Part shown: positions 1 to 11,299 of the stretch, in pieces
Numbering within the stretch: the first letter of the stretch is position 1
Layout: every line of letters starts with the position of its first letter
Assembly: GCA_032718475.1 (NCBI GenBank)
Contig: JAUCBJ010007681.1
Coordinates: forward strand, 1-38,673
Direction of reading: 5' to 3'
Origin: Nemertoderma westbladi
Lineage: Eukaryota; Xenacoelomorpha; Nemertodermatida; Nemertodermatidae
Length of the DNA: 38,673 nt
Notes under the pieces: generated by a model
Database searches by the model: none
What the model saw: only the letters and a program-made list of their open reading frames with translations
What the model was told of the DNA's origin: nothing
Translations under genes and position numbers: made by a program

Positions 1-240
1 TCCGGAAATCGAAGCCTTTTTCTATCTGCCAACATCCTGGGCTTTACTTACACTCAGCCTCTATTCACTGGCTGTGATTGACAAGCCAACTTGCCTCAGA
101 AGTTCCTTTAATGAATGCCGCAATTTATATTTGGCCATCTATCTTTAATCTGTTTCTCCAGTTATGCTGCACCACCATTTCACGTGTACATGTTCTTAGG
201 TTATGTCGGTAGTCCTACCATTTTATTTAAATTGATCTAT
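1..240. other. Left flank, no recognised gene
   Basis: AT-rich single-copy-looking DNA. A plus-strand frame is open from the window edge (base 2) to a TAA at 146-148 and gives about 48 residues with a hydrophobic middle. I recognise no domain. It could be the tail of a retroelement ORF that begins outside the window, but nothing in it proves that. Confidence 0.3.
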
Positions 241-345
241 TTTTAATGTTTATATTATAACAATGAACCGCTGAGGACGCCCGCAACGGGTGAAATGCGC
301 ATACGGTAACATTTAATTATTTTTACACCTCGTGGCAAGACCCTC
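241..345 (+). repeat. Dispersed retroelement-end repeat, copy 1
   Basis: The hammerhead-like motif and its downstream tail resemble 33990-34100: the core hairpins, then GGTAA, an AT-rich stretch, and CGTGGCAAGACCCT (compare CGTGGCTCAAGACCCT near 34080). Shared sequence on both sides of the motif shows that the two sites are copies of one element end. A Penelope-like element is the best guess from the ribozyme motif and from the Penelope RT at the right edge of the window. Confidence 0.45.
262..313 (+). ncRNA. Hammerhead-ribozyme-like motif, copy 1
   Basis: The order of parts matches a type I hammerhead. Helix I 5' side is AATG (262-265) and ACCG (267-270). The core CTGAGGA (271-277) fits CUGANGA. 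A helix II-like hairpin (278-291) can pair GCCCG with CGGGT. GAAA lies at 292-295. A very short helix III pairs ATGC with GCAT (295-302). The expected cleavage-site A is 303, followed by the helix I 3' side CGGT (304-307) and CATT (310-313) with an internal loop. Hammerheads with tiny helix III are known from Penelope-like elements and small retrotransposons. The weak point is helix II: its closing position is C opposite T, so a bulge is needed. Activity is inferred, not shown. Confidence 0.45.
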
Positions 346-430
346 TACACCCCCAACAGATTCTCCACCCCCGGAGTATACCTGAATTTAATTATGCTTA
401 CGCCACGCTCGACGTCAACCAGAAACATTA

Positions 431-3400
431 AGCCCCTGTAATAGGATAGGCGAGGCGGGGGTGTATGTGATTGAGTGATCCAGCCCCTGTAATAGGATAG
501 GCGTGACGGGGGTGTATGTGATTGAGTTATCCAGCCCCTGTAATAGGATAGGCGAGGCGGGGGTGTATGTGATTGAGTGATACAGCCCCTGTAATAGGAT
601 AGGCGTGACGGGGGTGTATGTGATTGAGTGATCCAGACCCTGTAGGATAGGCGTGACGGGGGTGTATGTGATTGAGTGATCCAGCCCCTGTAATAGGATA
701 TGCGTGGTGGGGTGTATGGGATTGAGTGATCCAGCCCCTGTAATAGGATAGGCGTGACGGGGGTGTATGTGATTGAGTGATCCAGCCCCTGTAATAGGAT
801 AGGCGTGGTGGGGATGTATGTGATTGAGTGATCCAGACCCTGTAATAGAATAGGCGTGACGGGGGTGAATGTGATTGAGTGATCCAGACCCTGTAATAGG
901 ATAGGCGTGACGGGGATGTATGTGATTGAGTGATCCAACCCTGTAATAGGATAGGCGTGACTGGGGTGTATGCGATTGAGTGATCCAGCCCCTGTAATAA
1001 GATAGGCGTGATGGGGGTGTATGTGATTGAGTGATCCAGCCCCTGTAATGGGATAGGCGTGACGGGGGTGTATGTGATTGAGTGATCCAGCTCCTGTATT
1101 AGGATAGGCGTGACGGGGGTGTATGTGATTGAGTTATCCAGCCCCTGTAATAGGATAGGCGTGACGGGTGTGTGTGTGATTGAGTGATCCAGCCCATGTA
1201 ATAGGATAATCGTGACGGGGGTCTATGTGATTGAGTGATCCAGCCCCTGTAATAGGATAGGCGTGACGGGGGTGTATGTGATTGAGTGATCCAGCCCCTG
1301 TAATAGGATAGGCGTGACGGGGGTGTATGTGATTGAGTGATCCAGACCCTGTAGGATAGGCGTGACGGGGGTGTATGTGATTGAGTGATCCAGCCCCTGT
1401 AATAGGACATGCGTGGTGGGGGTGTATGGGATTGGGTGATCCAGCCCCTGTAATAGGATAGGCGTGACGGGGGTGTATGTGATTGAGTGATCCAGCCCCT
1501 GTAATAGGAAAGGCGTGACGAGGGTGTATGTGATTGAGTGATCCAGCCCCTGTAATAGGATAGGCGTGACGGGGGTGTATGGGATTGAGTGATCCAGCCC
1601 CTGTAATAGGATAGGCGTGACGGGGGTGTATGTGATTGAGTGATCCAGCCCCTGTAATAGGAAATGCGTGACGGGGGTGTATGTGATTGAGTGATCCAGC
1701 CCCTGTAATAGGATAGGCGTGACGGGGGTGTATGTGATTGAGTGATCCATACCCTGTAGGATAGGCGTGACGGGGATGTGTGTGATTGAGTGATCCAGCC
1801 CCTGTAATAGGAAAGGCGTGACGGGGGTGTGTGTGATTGAGTGATCCAGCCCCTGTAATAGGATAGGCGTGATGGGGGTGCATGTGATTGAGTGATCCAG
1901 CCCCTGTAATAGGATATGCGTGCTGGGGGTGTATGGGATTGAGTGATCCAGCCCCTGTAATAGGATAGGCGTGACGGGGGTGTATGGGATTGAGTGATCC
2001 AGCCCCTGTAATAGGATAGGCGTGACGGGGGTGTATGTGATTGAGTGATCCAGCCCCTGTAATAGGATATGCGTGGTGGGGGTGTATGTGATTGAGTGAT
2101 CCAGCCCCTGTAATAGGATAGGCGTGACGGGGGTGTATGGGATTGAGTGATCCAGCCCCTGTAATATGATAGGCGTGGTGGGGGTGTATGTGATTGAGTG
2201 ATCCAGCCCCTGTAATAGGATAGGCGTGGTGGGGGTGTATGTGATTGAGAGATCCAGCCCCTGTAATAGGATATGCGTGGTGGGGGTGTATGTGATTGAG
2301 TGATCCAGCCCCTGTAATAGGATAGGCGTGGTGGGGATGTATGTGATTGAGCGATCCAGCCCCTGTAATAGGAAAGGCGTGACGGGGGTGTATGTGATTG
2401 AGTGATCCAGACCCTGTAATAGAATAGGCGTGACGGGGGTGAATGTGATTGAGTGATCCAGACCCTGTAATAGGATAGGCGTGACGGGGATGTATGTGAT
2501 TGAGTGATCCAACCCTGTAATAGGATAGGCGTGACTGGGGTGTATGCGATTGAGTGATCCAGCCCCTGTAATAAGATAGGCGTGATGGGGGTGTATGTGA
2601 TTGAGTGATCCAGCCCCTGTAATGGGATAGGCGTGACGGGGGTGTATGTGATTGAGTGATCCAGCTCCTGTATTAGGATAGGCGTGACGGGGGTGTATGT
2701 GATTGAGTTATCCAGCCCCTGTAATAGGATAGGCGTGACGGGTGTGTGTGTGATTGAGTGATCCAGCCCATGTAATAGGATAGGCGTGACGGGGGTCTAT
2801 GTGATTGAGTGATCCAGCCCCTGTAATAGGATAGGCGTGACGGGGGTGTATGTGATTGAGTGATCCAGCCCCTGTAATAGGATAGGCGTGACGGGGTGTA
2901 TGTGATTGAGTGATCCAGACCCTGTAGGATAGGCGTGACGGGGGTGTATGTGATTGAGTGATCCAGCCCCTGTAATAGGACATGCGTGGTGGGGGTGTAT
3001 GGGATTGGGTGATCCAGCCCCTGTAATAGGATAGGCGTGACGGGGGTGTATGTGATTGAGTGATCCAGCCCCTGTAATAGGATAGGCGTGACGGGGGTGT
3101 ATGGGATTGAGTGATCCAGCCCCTGTAATAGGATAGGCGTGACGGGGGTGTATGTGATTGAGTGATCCAGCCCCTGTAATAGGAAATGCGTGACGGGGGT
3201 GTATGTGATTGAGTGATCCAGCCGCTGTAATAGGATAGGCGTGACGGGGGTGTATGTGATTGAGTGATCCATACCCTGTAGGATAGGCGTGACGGGGGTG
3301 TGTGTGATTGAGTGATCCAGCCCCTGTAATAGGAAAGGCGTGACGGGGGTGTGTGTGATTGAGTGAAACAGCCCCTGTAATAGGATAGGCGTGATGGGGG

Positions 3401-6400
3401 TGCATGTGATTGAGTGATCCAGCCCCTGTAATAGGATATGCGTGCTGGGGGTGTATGGGATTGAGTGATCCAGCCCCTGTAATAGGATAGGCGTGACGGG
3501 GGTGTATGGGATTGAGTGATCCAGCCCCTGTAATAGGATAGGCGTGACGGGGGTGTATGTGATTGAGTGATCCAGCCCCTGTAATAGGATATGCGTGGTG
3601 GGGGTGTATGTGATTGAGTGATCCAGCCCCTGTAATAGGATAGGCGTGACGGGGGTGTATGGGATTGAGTGATCCAGCCCCTGTAATATGATAGGCGTGG
3701 TGGGGGTGTATGTGATTGAGTGATCCAGCCCCTGTAATAGGATAGGCGTGACGGGGGTGTATGTGATTGAGTGATCCAGCCCCTGTAATAGGATATGCGT
3801 GGTGGGGGTGTATGGGATTGAGTGATCCAGCCCCTGTAATATGATAGGCGTGACGGGGGTGTATGTGATTGAGTGATCCAGCCCCTGTAATAGGATTGGC
3901 GTGACGGGGGTGTATGTGATTGAGTGATCCAGACCCTGTAGGATAGGCGTGACGGGGGTGTATGTGATTGAGTGATCCAGACCCTGTATGATAGGCGTGA
4001 CGGGGGTGTATGTGATTGAGTTATCCAGCCCCTGTAATAGGATAGGCGAGGCGTGGGTGTATGTGATTGAGTGATACAGACCCTGCAATAGGATAGGCGT
4101 GACGGGGGTGTATGTGATTAAGTGATCCAGACCCTGTAGGATAGGCGTGACGGGGGTGTATGTGATTGAGTGATCCAGCCCCTGTAATAGGATAGGCGTG
4201 ACGGGAGTGTATGTGATTGAGTGATCCAGCCCCTGTAATAGGATATGCGTGGTGGGGTGTATGGGATTGAGTGATCCAGCCCCTGTAATAGGATAGGCGT
4301 GACGGGGGTGTATGTGATTGAGTGATCCAGCCCCTGTAATAGGATAGGCGTGGTGGGGGTGTATGTGATTGAGTGATCCAGCCCCTGTAATAGGATAGGC
4401 GTGACGGGAGTGTATGTGATTGAGTGATCCAGCCCCTGTAATAGGATATGCGTGGTGGGGTGTATGGGATTGAGTGATCCAGCCCCTGTAATAGGATAGG
4501 CGTGACGGGGGTGTATGTGATTGAGTGACCCAGCCCCTGTAATAGGATAGGCGTGACGGGGGTGTATGGGATTGAGTGATCCAGCCCCTGTAATAGGAAA
4601 GGCGTGACGGGGGTGTATGTGATTGAGTGATCCAGCCCCTGTAATAGGATAGGCGTGACGGGGGTGTATGGGATTGAGTGATCCATACCCTGTAGGATAG
4701 GCGTGACGGGGGTGTGTGTGATTGAGTGATCCAGCCCCTGTAATAGGATATGCGTGGTGGGGGTGTATGGGATTGAGTGATCCAGCTCCTGTAATAGGAT
4801 AGGCGTGACGGGGGTGTATAGGATTGAGTGATCCAGCCCCTGTAATAGGATAGGCGTGACGGGGGTGTATGTGATTGAGTGATCCAGCCCCTGTAATAGG
4901 ATATGCGTGGTGGGGGTGTATGGGATTGAGTGATCCAGCCCCTGTAATAGGATAGGCGTGACGGGGGTGTATGGGATTGAGTGATCCAGCCCCTGTAATA
5001 TGATAGGCGTGGTGGGGGTGTATGTGATTGAGTGATCCAGCCCCTGTAATAGGATAGGCGTGGTGGGGGTGTATGTGATTGAGTGATCCAGCCCCTGTAA
5101 TAGGATATGCGTGGTGGGGGTGTATGTGATTGAGTGATCCAGCCCCTGTAATAGGATAGGCGTGACGGGGGTGTATGTGATTGAGTGATCCAGACCCTGT
5201 AGGATAGGCGTGACGGGGGTGTATGTGATAAAGTGATCCAGCCCCTGTAATAGGACATGCGTGGTGGGGGTGTATGGGATTGAGTGATCCAGCCCCTGTA
5301 ATAGGATAGGCGTGACGGGGGTGTATGTGATTGAGTGATCCAGCCCCTGTAATAGGAAAGGCGTGACGAGGGTGTATGTGATTGAGTGATCCAGCCCCTG
5401 TAATAGGATAGGCGTGACGGGGGTGTATGGGATTGAGTGATCCAGCCCCTGTAATAGGATAGGCGTGACGGGGGTGTATGTGATTGAGTGATCCAGCCCC
5501 TGTAATAGGAAATGCGTGACGGGGGTGTATGTGATTGAGTGATCCAGCCCCTGTAATAGGATATGCGTGGTGGGGTGTATGGGATTGATTGATCCAGTCC
5601 TGTAATAGGATAGGCGTGACGGGGGTGTATGTGATTGAGTGATCCAGCCCCTGTAATAGGATAGGCGTGACGGGGGTGTATGTGATTGAGTGATCCATAC
5701 CCTGTAGGATAGGCGTGACGGGGGTGTGTGTGATTGAGTGATCCAGCCCCTGTAATAGGAAAGGCGTGACGGGGGTGTGTGTGATTGAGTGATCCAGCCC
5801 CTGTAATAGGATAGGCGTGATGGGGGTGTATGTGATTGAGTGATCCAGCCACTGTAATAGGATATGCGTGGTGGGGGTGTATGGGATTGAGTGATCCAGC
5901 CCCTGTAATAGGATAGGCGTGACGGGGGTGTATGGGATTGAGTGATCCAGCCCCTGTAATAGGATAGGCGTGACGGGGTTGTATGTGATTGAGTGATCCA
6001 GCCCCTGTAATAGGATATGCGTGGTGGGGGTGTATGTGATTGAGTGATCCAGCCCCTGTAATAGGATAGGCGTGACGGGGGTGTATGGGATTGAGTGATC
6101 CAGCCCCTGTAATATGATAGGCGTGGTGGGGGTGTATGTGATTGAGTGATCCAGCCCCTGTAATAGGATAGGCGTGGTGGGGGTGTATGTGATTGAGTGA
6201 TCCAGCCCCTGTAATAGGATATGCGTGGTGGGGGTGTATGTGATTGAGTGATCCAGCCCCTGTAATAGGATAGGCGTGACGGGGGTGTATGGGATTGAGT
6301 GATCCAGCCCCTGTAATATGATAGACGTGACGGGAGTGTATGTGATTGAGTGATCCAGCCCCTGTAATAGGATAGGCGTGACGGGGGTGTATGTGATTGA

Positions 6401-8345
6401 GTGATCCAGACCCTGTAGGATAGGCGTGACGGGGGTGTATGTGATTGAGTGATCCAGACCCTGTAGGATAGGCGTGACGGGGGTGTATGTGATTGAGTTA
6501 TCTAGCCCCTGTAATAGGATAGGCGAGGCGGGGGTGTATGTGATTGAGTGATCCAGCCCCTGTAATAGGATAGGCGAGACGGGGGTGTATGTGATTGAGA
6601 TATCCAGCCCCTGTAATAGGATAGGCGAGGCGGGGGTGTATGTGATTGAGTGATCCAGCCCCTGTAATAGGATAGGCGTGACGGGGGTGTATGTGATTGA
6701 GTGATCCAGACCCTGTAGGATAGGCGTGTCGGGGGTGTATGTGATTGAGTGATCCAGCCCCTGTAATAGGATATGCGTGGTGGGGTGTATGGGATTGAGT
6801 GATCCAGCCCCTGTAATAGGATAGGCGTGACGGGGGTGTTTGGGATTGAGTGATCCAGCCCCTGTAATAGGATAGGCGTGACGGGGGTGTATGTGATTGA
6901 GTGATCCAGCCCCTGTAATAGGATAGCCGTGACGGGGGTGTATGTGATTGAGTGATCCAGCCCCTGTAATAGGATAGGCGTGGCGGGGGTGTATGTGATT
7001 GAGTGATCCAGTCCCTCTAATAGGATAGGCGTGGCGGAGGTGTATGTGATTGAGTGATCCAGCCCCTGTAATAGGATAGGCGTGACGGGGGTGTATGTGA
7101 TTGAGTGATCCAGCCCCTGTAATAGGATAGCCGTGACGGGGGTGTATGTGATTGAGTGATCCAGCCCCTGTAATAGGATAGGCGTGGCGGGGGTGTATGT
7201 GATTGAGTGATCCAGCCCCTGTAATGGGATAGGCGTGACGGGGGTGTATTTGATTGAGTGATCCAGCCCCTGTAATAGGATAGCCGTGACGGGGGTGTAT
7301 GTGATTGAGTGATCCAGACCCTGTAATGGAATAGGCGTGACGGGGGTGTATGTGATTGAGTGATCCAGCCCCTATAATAGGATAGCCGTGACGGGGGTGT
7401 ATGTGATTGAGTGATCCAGCCCCTGTAATAGGATAGGCGTGGTGGGGGTGTATGTGATTGAGTGATCCAGCACCTGTAATAGGATAGGCGTGGTTGGTGT
7501 GTATGTGATTGAGTGATCCAGCCCCTGTAATAGGATAGGCGTGACGGGGATGTATGTGATTGAGTGATCCAGCCCCTTTAATAGGATAGGCGTGACGGGG
7601 GTGTATATGATTGTGTGATCCAGCCCCTGTAATAGGATAGGCGTGGTGGGGGTGTATGTGGTTGAGTGATCCAGCCCCTGTAATAGGATAGGTGTTACGG
7701 GGGTGTATGTGATTGAGTGATCCAGCCCATGTAATAGGATAGGCGTGATGGGGGTGTATGTGATTGAGTAATCCAGTCCCTGTAATAGGATAGCCGCGAC
7801 GTGGGTGTATGTGATTGAGTGATCCAGACCCTGTAATAGGATAGGCGTGACAGGGGTGTATGTGATTGAGTGATCCAGCCCCTGTAATAGGATAGCCGTG
7901 ACGGGGGTGTATGTGATTGAGTGATCCAGCCCCTGTAATAGGATAGGCGTGACGGGGATGTATGGGATTGAGTGATCCAGCCCATGTAATAGGATAGGCG
8001 TGGTGGGGGTGTATGGGATTGAGTGATCCAGCCCCTGTAATAGGATAGGCGTGACGGGGGTGTATGTGATTGAGTGATCCAGCCCCTGTAATGGGATAGG
8101 CGTGGCGGGGGTGTATGTGATTGAGTGATCCAGCCCATGTAATAGGATAGGCGTGACGGTGGTGTATGTGATTGAGTGATCCAGCCCTGTAATAGGATAG
8201 GCGTGATGGGGGTGTATGTGATTGAGTGATCCAGACCCTGTAGGATAGGCGTGACGGGGGTGTATGTGATTGAGTGATCCAGCCCCTGTAATAGGATAGG
8301 CGTGACGGGGGTGTATGTGATTGAGTGATCCAGCCCCTGTAATAG
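431..8345. repeat. 51-bp G-rich minisatellite, about 155 units
   Basis: Contiguous units begin AGCCCCTGTAATAGGATAGG and continue through CGTGACGGGGGTGTATGTGA to TTGAGTGATCC. The usual length is 51 bp. A recurrent variant lacks three bases in the CTGTAATAGG part (48 bp), and rarer units lose one or two bases. Point variants recur in sets: GTGGTGGGG, GGAAAGGCG, GGACATGCG and TATGGGATT. The minus strand reads open in all three frames, which explains open frames up to 1059 codons. Those frames switch register wherever a unit has lost one or two bases, so protein coding is unlikely. The array begins after a short unique spacer and ends where the 14-bp repeat begins. Confidence 0.97.
790..3750. repeat. 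Higher-order duplication inside the 51-bp array
   Basis: Diagnostic unit variants recur in the same order at a fixed offset. The run at about 841-1410 (gaatgtg, tgcgattg, gtctatgtg, a GTAGG unit, GGACATGCG) repeats at +1574 and then +1573. After one 51-bp unit is lost the offset becomes +1522 through the GGAAATGCG, CCATACCC, TGCATG, TGCTGGGG and AATATGATAGG variants, to about 3700. A further related block at about 5250-5860 sits at +3848 from 1406-1900. These are block duplications of roughly 28-31 units. Confidence 0.85.
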
Positions 8346-8925
8346 ATGTCTGCTGATAGCTGTCGGTTGATAGCTGTCGGCTGATAGCTGTCGGCTGATA
8401 GCTGATGGCTGTCGGCTGATAGCTGTCGGTTGATGGCTTTCGGCTGGTAGCTGTTGGCTGATGGCTGTCGGCTGATAGCTGTCTGCTGATAGCAGTCGGC
8501 TGATAGCTGTCAGTTGATAGCTGTCGGTTGATAGCTGTCAGCTGAAAGCTGTTGGCTGTCGGCTGATAGCTGTCGGTTGATGGCTGTCGGCTGGTAGCTG
8601 TTGGCTGTCGGATGTCGGCTGATAGCTGTCTGCTGATAGCAGTCGGCTGATAGCTGTCAGTTGATAGTTGTCGGTTGATAGCTGTCGGCTGATAGCTGTC
8701 AGTTGATAGCTGTCGGTTGATAGCTGTCAGCTGATAGCTGTTGGCTGTCGGCTGATGGCTATCGGTTGATGGGTGTCGGCTGGTAGCTGTTGGCTGATGG
8801 CTGTCGCCTGATAGCTGTCTGCTGATAGCAGTCGGCTGATAGCTGTCAGTTGATAGTTGTCGGTTGATAGCTGTCGGCTGATAGCTGTCGGTTGATAGCT
8901 GTCGGCTGATGATTGTCGATTGATG
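8346..8925. repeat. 14-bp minisatellite (CTGATAGCTGTCGG)n
   Basis: About 40 degenerate 14-bp units of the type CTGATAGCTGTCGG, with variants CTGATGGCTGTCGG, TTGATAGCTGTCAG and CTGGTAGCTGTTGG. The variant TCTGCTGATAGCAGTC recurs at 8482, 8629 and 8818, so blocks of about 150-190 bp have been duplicated. It follows directly on the 51-bp array and runs into a LINE relic on its right. Confidence 0.93.
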
Positions 8926-8942
8926 GTTTTTTGGTCTTTATG

Positions 8943-9125
8943 CTATTCACATTGTGGCCAACACTGGATCCAGCACCCACGGTAGATACGGCTACCTGAT
9001 TGTGGAGATATTTCCACCCCTTCAGCTTTATGAATATGGAGAGCTGTCCGCAACACATTGCACCACAATAATTAAGAGAAAATGGACTAATGTGTCTCCT
9101 TGAAGAACACACCAAGAAAGGTCTC
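8943..9125 (-). pseudogene. RTE-like LINE RT fragment (motif B region)
   Basis: On the minus strand, about 9122-9033 reads LSWCVLQGDTLVHFLLIIVV, which lines up with LWGVLQGDTLAPFLFIIVVD in the large LINE relic at 23.2-25.9 kb. This is the RT motif B region. After a frame change the next piece (about 9020 down to 8943) reads GVEISPQSGSRIYRG, matching GVMITPPTGSRSRG of the same relic, and then stops. It is therefore a frameshifted remnant of the same family. The SINE tail at 9139-9213 lies immediately upstream in its reading direction, and the 14-bp array begins just past its end. Confidence 0.75.
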
Positions 9126-9138
9126 TGTCTCTGTCTGT

Positions 9139-9213
9139 AAAATGTAAAGTAAAAGTCAAGTTTTATTCGGCCGTTAGGCCAGGGATTACGCACAAAGTAC
9201 GACTTGTTTCCAG
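9139..9213 (-). mobile_element. SINE 3' tail, truncated copy
   Basis: The minus strand carries CTGGAAACAAGTCG, then ACTTTGTGCGTAATCCCTGG, CCTAACGGCCG and a CTTTTACTTTAC tail. This matches the last about 75 bp of the full SINE at 24142-24431. The tRNA-like head is absent, so the copy is 5'-truncated. GGCC..GGCC can form a small terminal hairpin, a common feature of tails recognised by a partner LINE. Confidence 0.75.
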
Positions 9214-9244
9214 CTTGGCCTCAATGTAACATGTCTTTTGAATT

Positions 9245-9320
9245 TCGTTTATTGTTTTGGTTAGAATAAGGTACCACTGTAACGTGTTCATTTCCCTTGA
9301 TTTATAATTTAACATTGTAA
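9245..9320 (+). repeat. Dispersed ~70-bp repeat, copy A
   Basis: Contains GTTTATTGTTTTGGTTAGAA, then CACTGTAAC, TTCATTTCCCTTGATT and ATAATTTAACATTG. The same ordered blocks recur at about 12470, 12542, 13534, 14665 and 19965. Similarity to the copy at 14665 goes on for a few tens of bases (TATTAATT..GC.GAG). Family unknown. Confidence 0.7.
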
Positions 9321-10960
9321 ATATTATTAATTCGCAGAGACGAGTAGTACCCAACACCTAGCCTTTTTCATTCGTTAATATTAATTCTACCTAAATGAGT
9401 TTGGGTGTTACTTTTATCGTTTGATCAGGTAAACCGCTGTAAATATAGATTTGGTTATATCCCGGATTTAATCTTGAATCTGATATCGCATAATCGTACA
9501 AAACGTTTCTGGCGTTAAATCTCTCAGAAGATTTGGAAGTTTATATTTCTACATGATGTGACATATTTATATCAAATCAAGGGTGGCCATACAGTACATA
9601 CGGTATGTGCACTTAAGAATTGTTATTATTCAGTCATACTGTACAGGCAATAATGACTCATTCTCATTGAATGTAGTTACGGGAATTCACATACATTTGG
9701 ACCACACACCATTACATAGTTTTCATTGTTAAACACATTCCATTTATGCGCTTGTAACCAACGTAGGTAGAGCCCAGTAAACATGAGTGATGGTTCCATC
9801 AATAGACTTATTGACGTTTGCCAGGAAAAGTATTGTGAGGATTGTTGAACGCCCAATTATGAGCTAATGCCTAATGGCCACGGATGCACTGGAGGGAGGT
9901 TACTATACAATAACAATACATTGACACAAGTCCGGGATTCGTCCCCTTATTGATGGACTCTGTAAGGTAGCGAATATTTATCTCAAGTTCTTCAGCATTG
10001 ATTATTCAGCAAACTAAATACTGTAGTAGGCCCTACTGTACAAATTTACATACAGATTCACATTACCCGCGATAATACAAATATAGTTGAACCACATATC
10101 ATCAGTTAAAAAGAGGAGGTTATCTACATTACCTTTGGACTGTTGGGAGAAACTACTGTAGCAGCGTTTTTCGTGAGGTGCACTTAGCCTGTTACGGGAT
10201 TCTCTACCATTAGGCCCACCACCCTCTGTCAGCGAATCATTGGCGCGGATTTGTAATGCTGCAGTATTGCACCAATTAAACCGTCAGGCTGGAATTCAAA
10301 AAGGGGAAGGCTGGTAGGCCAACTTCTGTACTTGTTTAGCTGTATTTGGTGTATTTATTGCGTTCAGTCAGGCATTCAGTGTTTTCAAACTTCTATTATC
10401 TCAGATACTTTGTCAGTTTTGGATTTTATTTCGAGATTTTACCTCATCGGGGTCAATCAGTCAATTAGACAGTTGAAGCCTTCCCTTAGGCAATTGGCAC
10501 TGTCAATCCTGACTGCAATACTTCCAAAATTTGCGCCAGATAGTGTCTTTAAACCGCGCCAGTGGCGGGTCCGAAATCGCGCCAATACCAACCTACTACT
10601 GTAGAAATTTTTTTAATAAAACATGAGAAAAACATGAAACACAGTTTCAAGCCAGTCGTTAATAAAATTTATCGTCCGGGCGGGTTCTCTCTTTAAAACA
10701 TTTAAAATATTTAATTGAAACATCTGATTAGTTTGGAACAATACTTAGAAATTATTTTTCGGCCTACAGTTTTCGTATAATCGGCGATTCTCCAGAATTA
10801 TATCATTTCATTGGCCAATCAATGTGTTACCATGCTGCCATGTCAATAATTAGCAATGCAATATACTGTATTATGTATTGTTGACTTAAAATATACTGAT
10901 ATACAGTATATTGATGTGTAGTTCTTTTGTCTTTTAAGAAACACACAAAATTCAAATTTA
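9321..10960. other. Gene-poor AT-rich spacer
   Basis: No ORF with recognisable motifs. The longest plus-strand frame (10332-10604, 90 codons) has no domain and no coding-like bias. The words TACTGTA, TACAGTA and TAGGCCTA are frequent, as they are further on to about 14.3 kb. I see no RNA gene. Confidence 0.5.
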
Positions 10961-11106
10961 ATAGTTAAATGTATTTAGGATTAGAGAGAGATTTTAACAA
11001 TACAAAATGTAAAAGAAACGCGGGCGAAGCGAGAGAAAGTTTTTGTGGCAAATATTGTTCTCACTTCTGCACTTTGCACGAACTTTAAGAGCTTTGAGAG
11101 CACGGG

Positions 11107-11222
11107 CTTTGAGACCCTGTCGCTCCGCGCCAGGCAGCCAGGGCACTCAAATCGCGCCTGTCGCACCGCGCCAGGGCGGCAGGGCCCTCAAATCGCGCCT
11201 GTCGCACCGCGCCAGTTCACAA
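11107..11222. repeat. 41-bp GC-rich tandem repeat, ~2.7 units
   Basis: TCAAATCGCGCCTGTCGCAC followed by CGCGCCAGGGC recurs at 11147 and 11188, a 41-bp step. A more diverged first unit (GAGACCCTGTCGCTCCGCGC) lies to the left. The GC-rich, CpG-rich block stands out from AT-rich surroundings. The short frames over it look like by-products. Confidence 0.7.
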
Positions 11223-11299
11223 TATTCTGCAAATCGTGTCAGAGAGCCGGCGCTTCACGCCAGGACTTACTTCGCTCCATATAATTATGTATTGCAGTA

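Noticed and set aside
2673-5852. 1059-codon minus-strand open frame (and several of 100-530 codons) in the first array
   Set aside because: It is a stop-free reading of the 51-bp minisatellite. All three minus frames are open, and the reading switches between three peptide registers at 1-2-base unit deletions, so it shows no frame-preserving selection.
8346-8925. Telomere-type repeat
   Set aside because: The unit CTGATAGCTGTCGG is not a TTAGGG-like motif and is degenerate and interstitial.
8846-9193. 115-codon minus-strand protein
   Set aside because: A chance frame across the SINE tail, an out-of-frame RT scrap and the 14-bp repeat.
10332-10604. 90-codon plus-strand ORF
   Set aside because: No motif, no coding-like pattern, and AT-rich flanks; the length is expected by chance in 38 kb.
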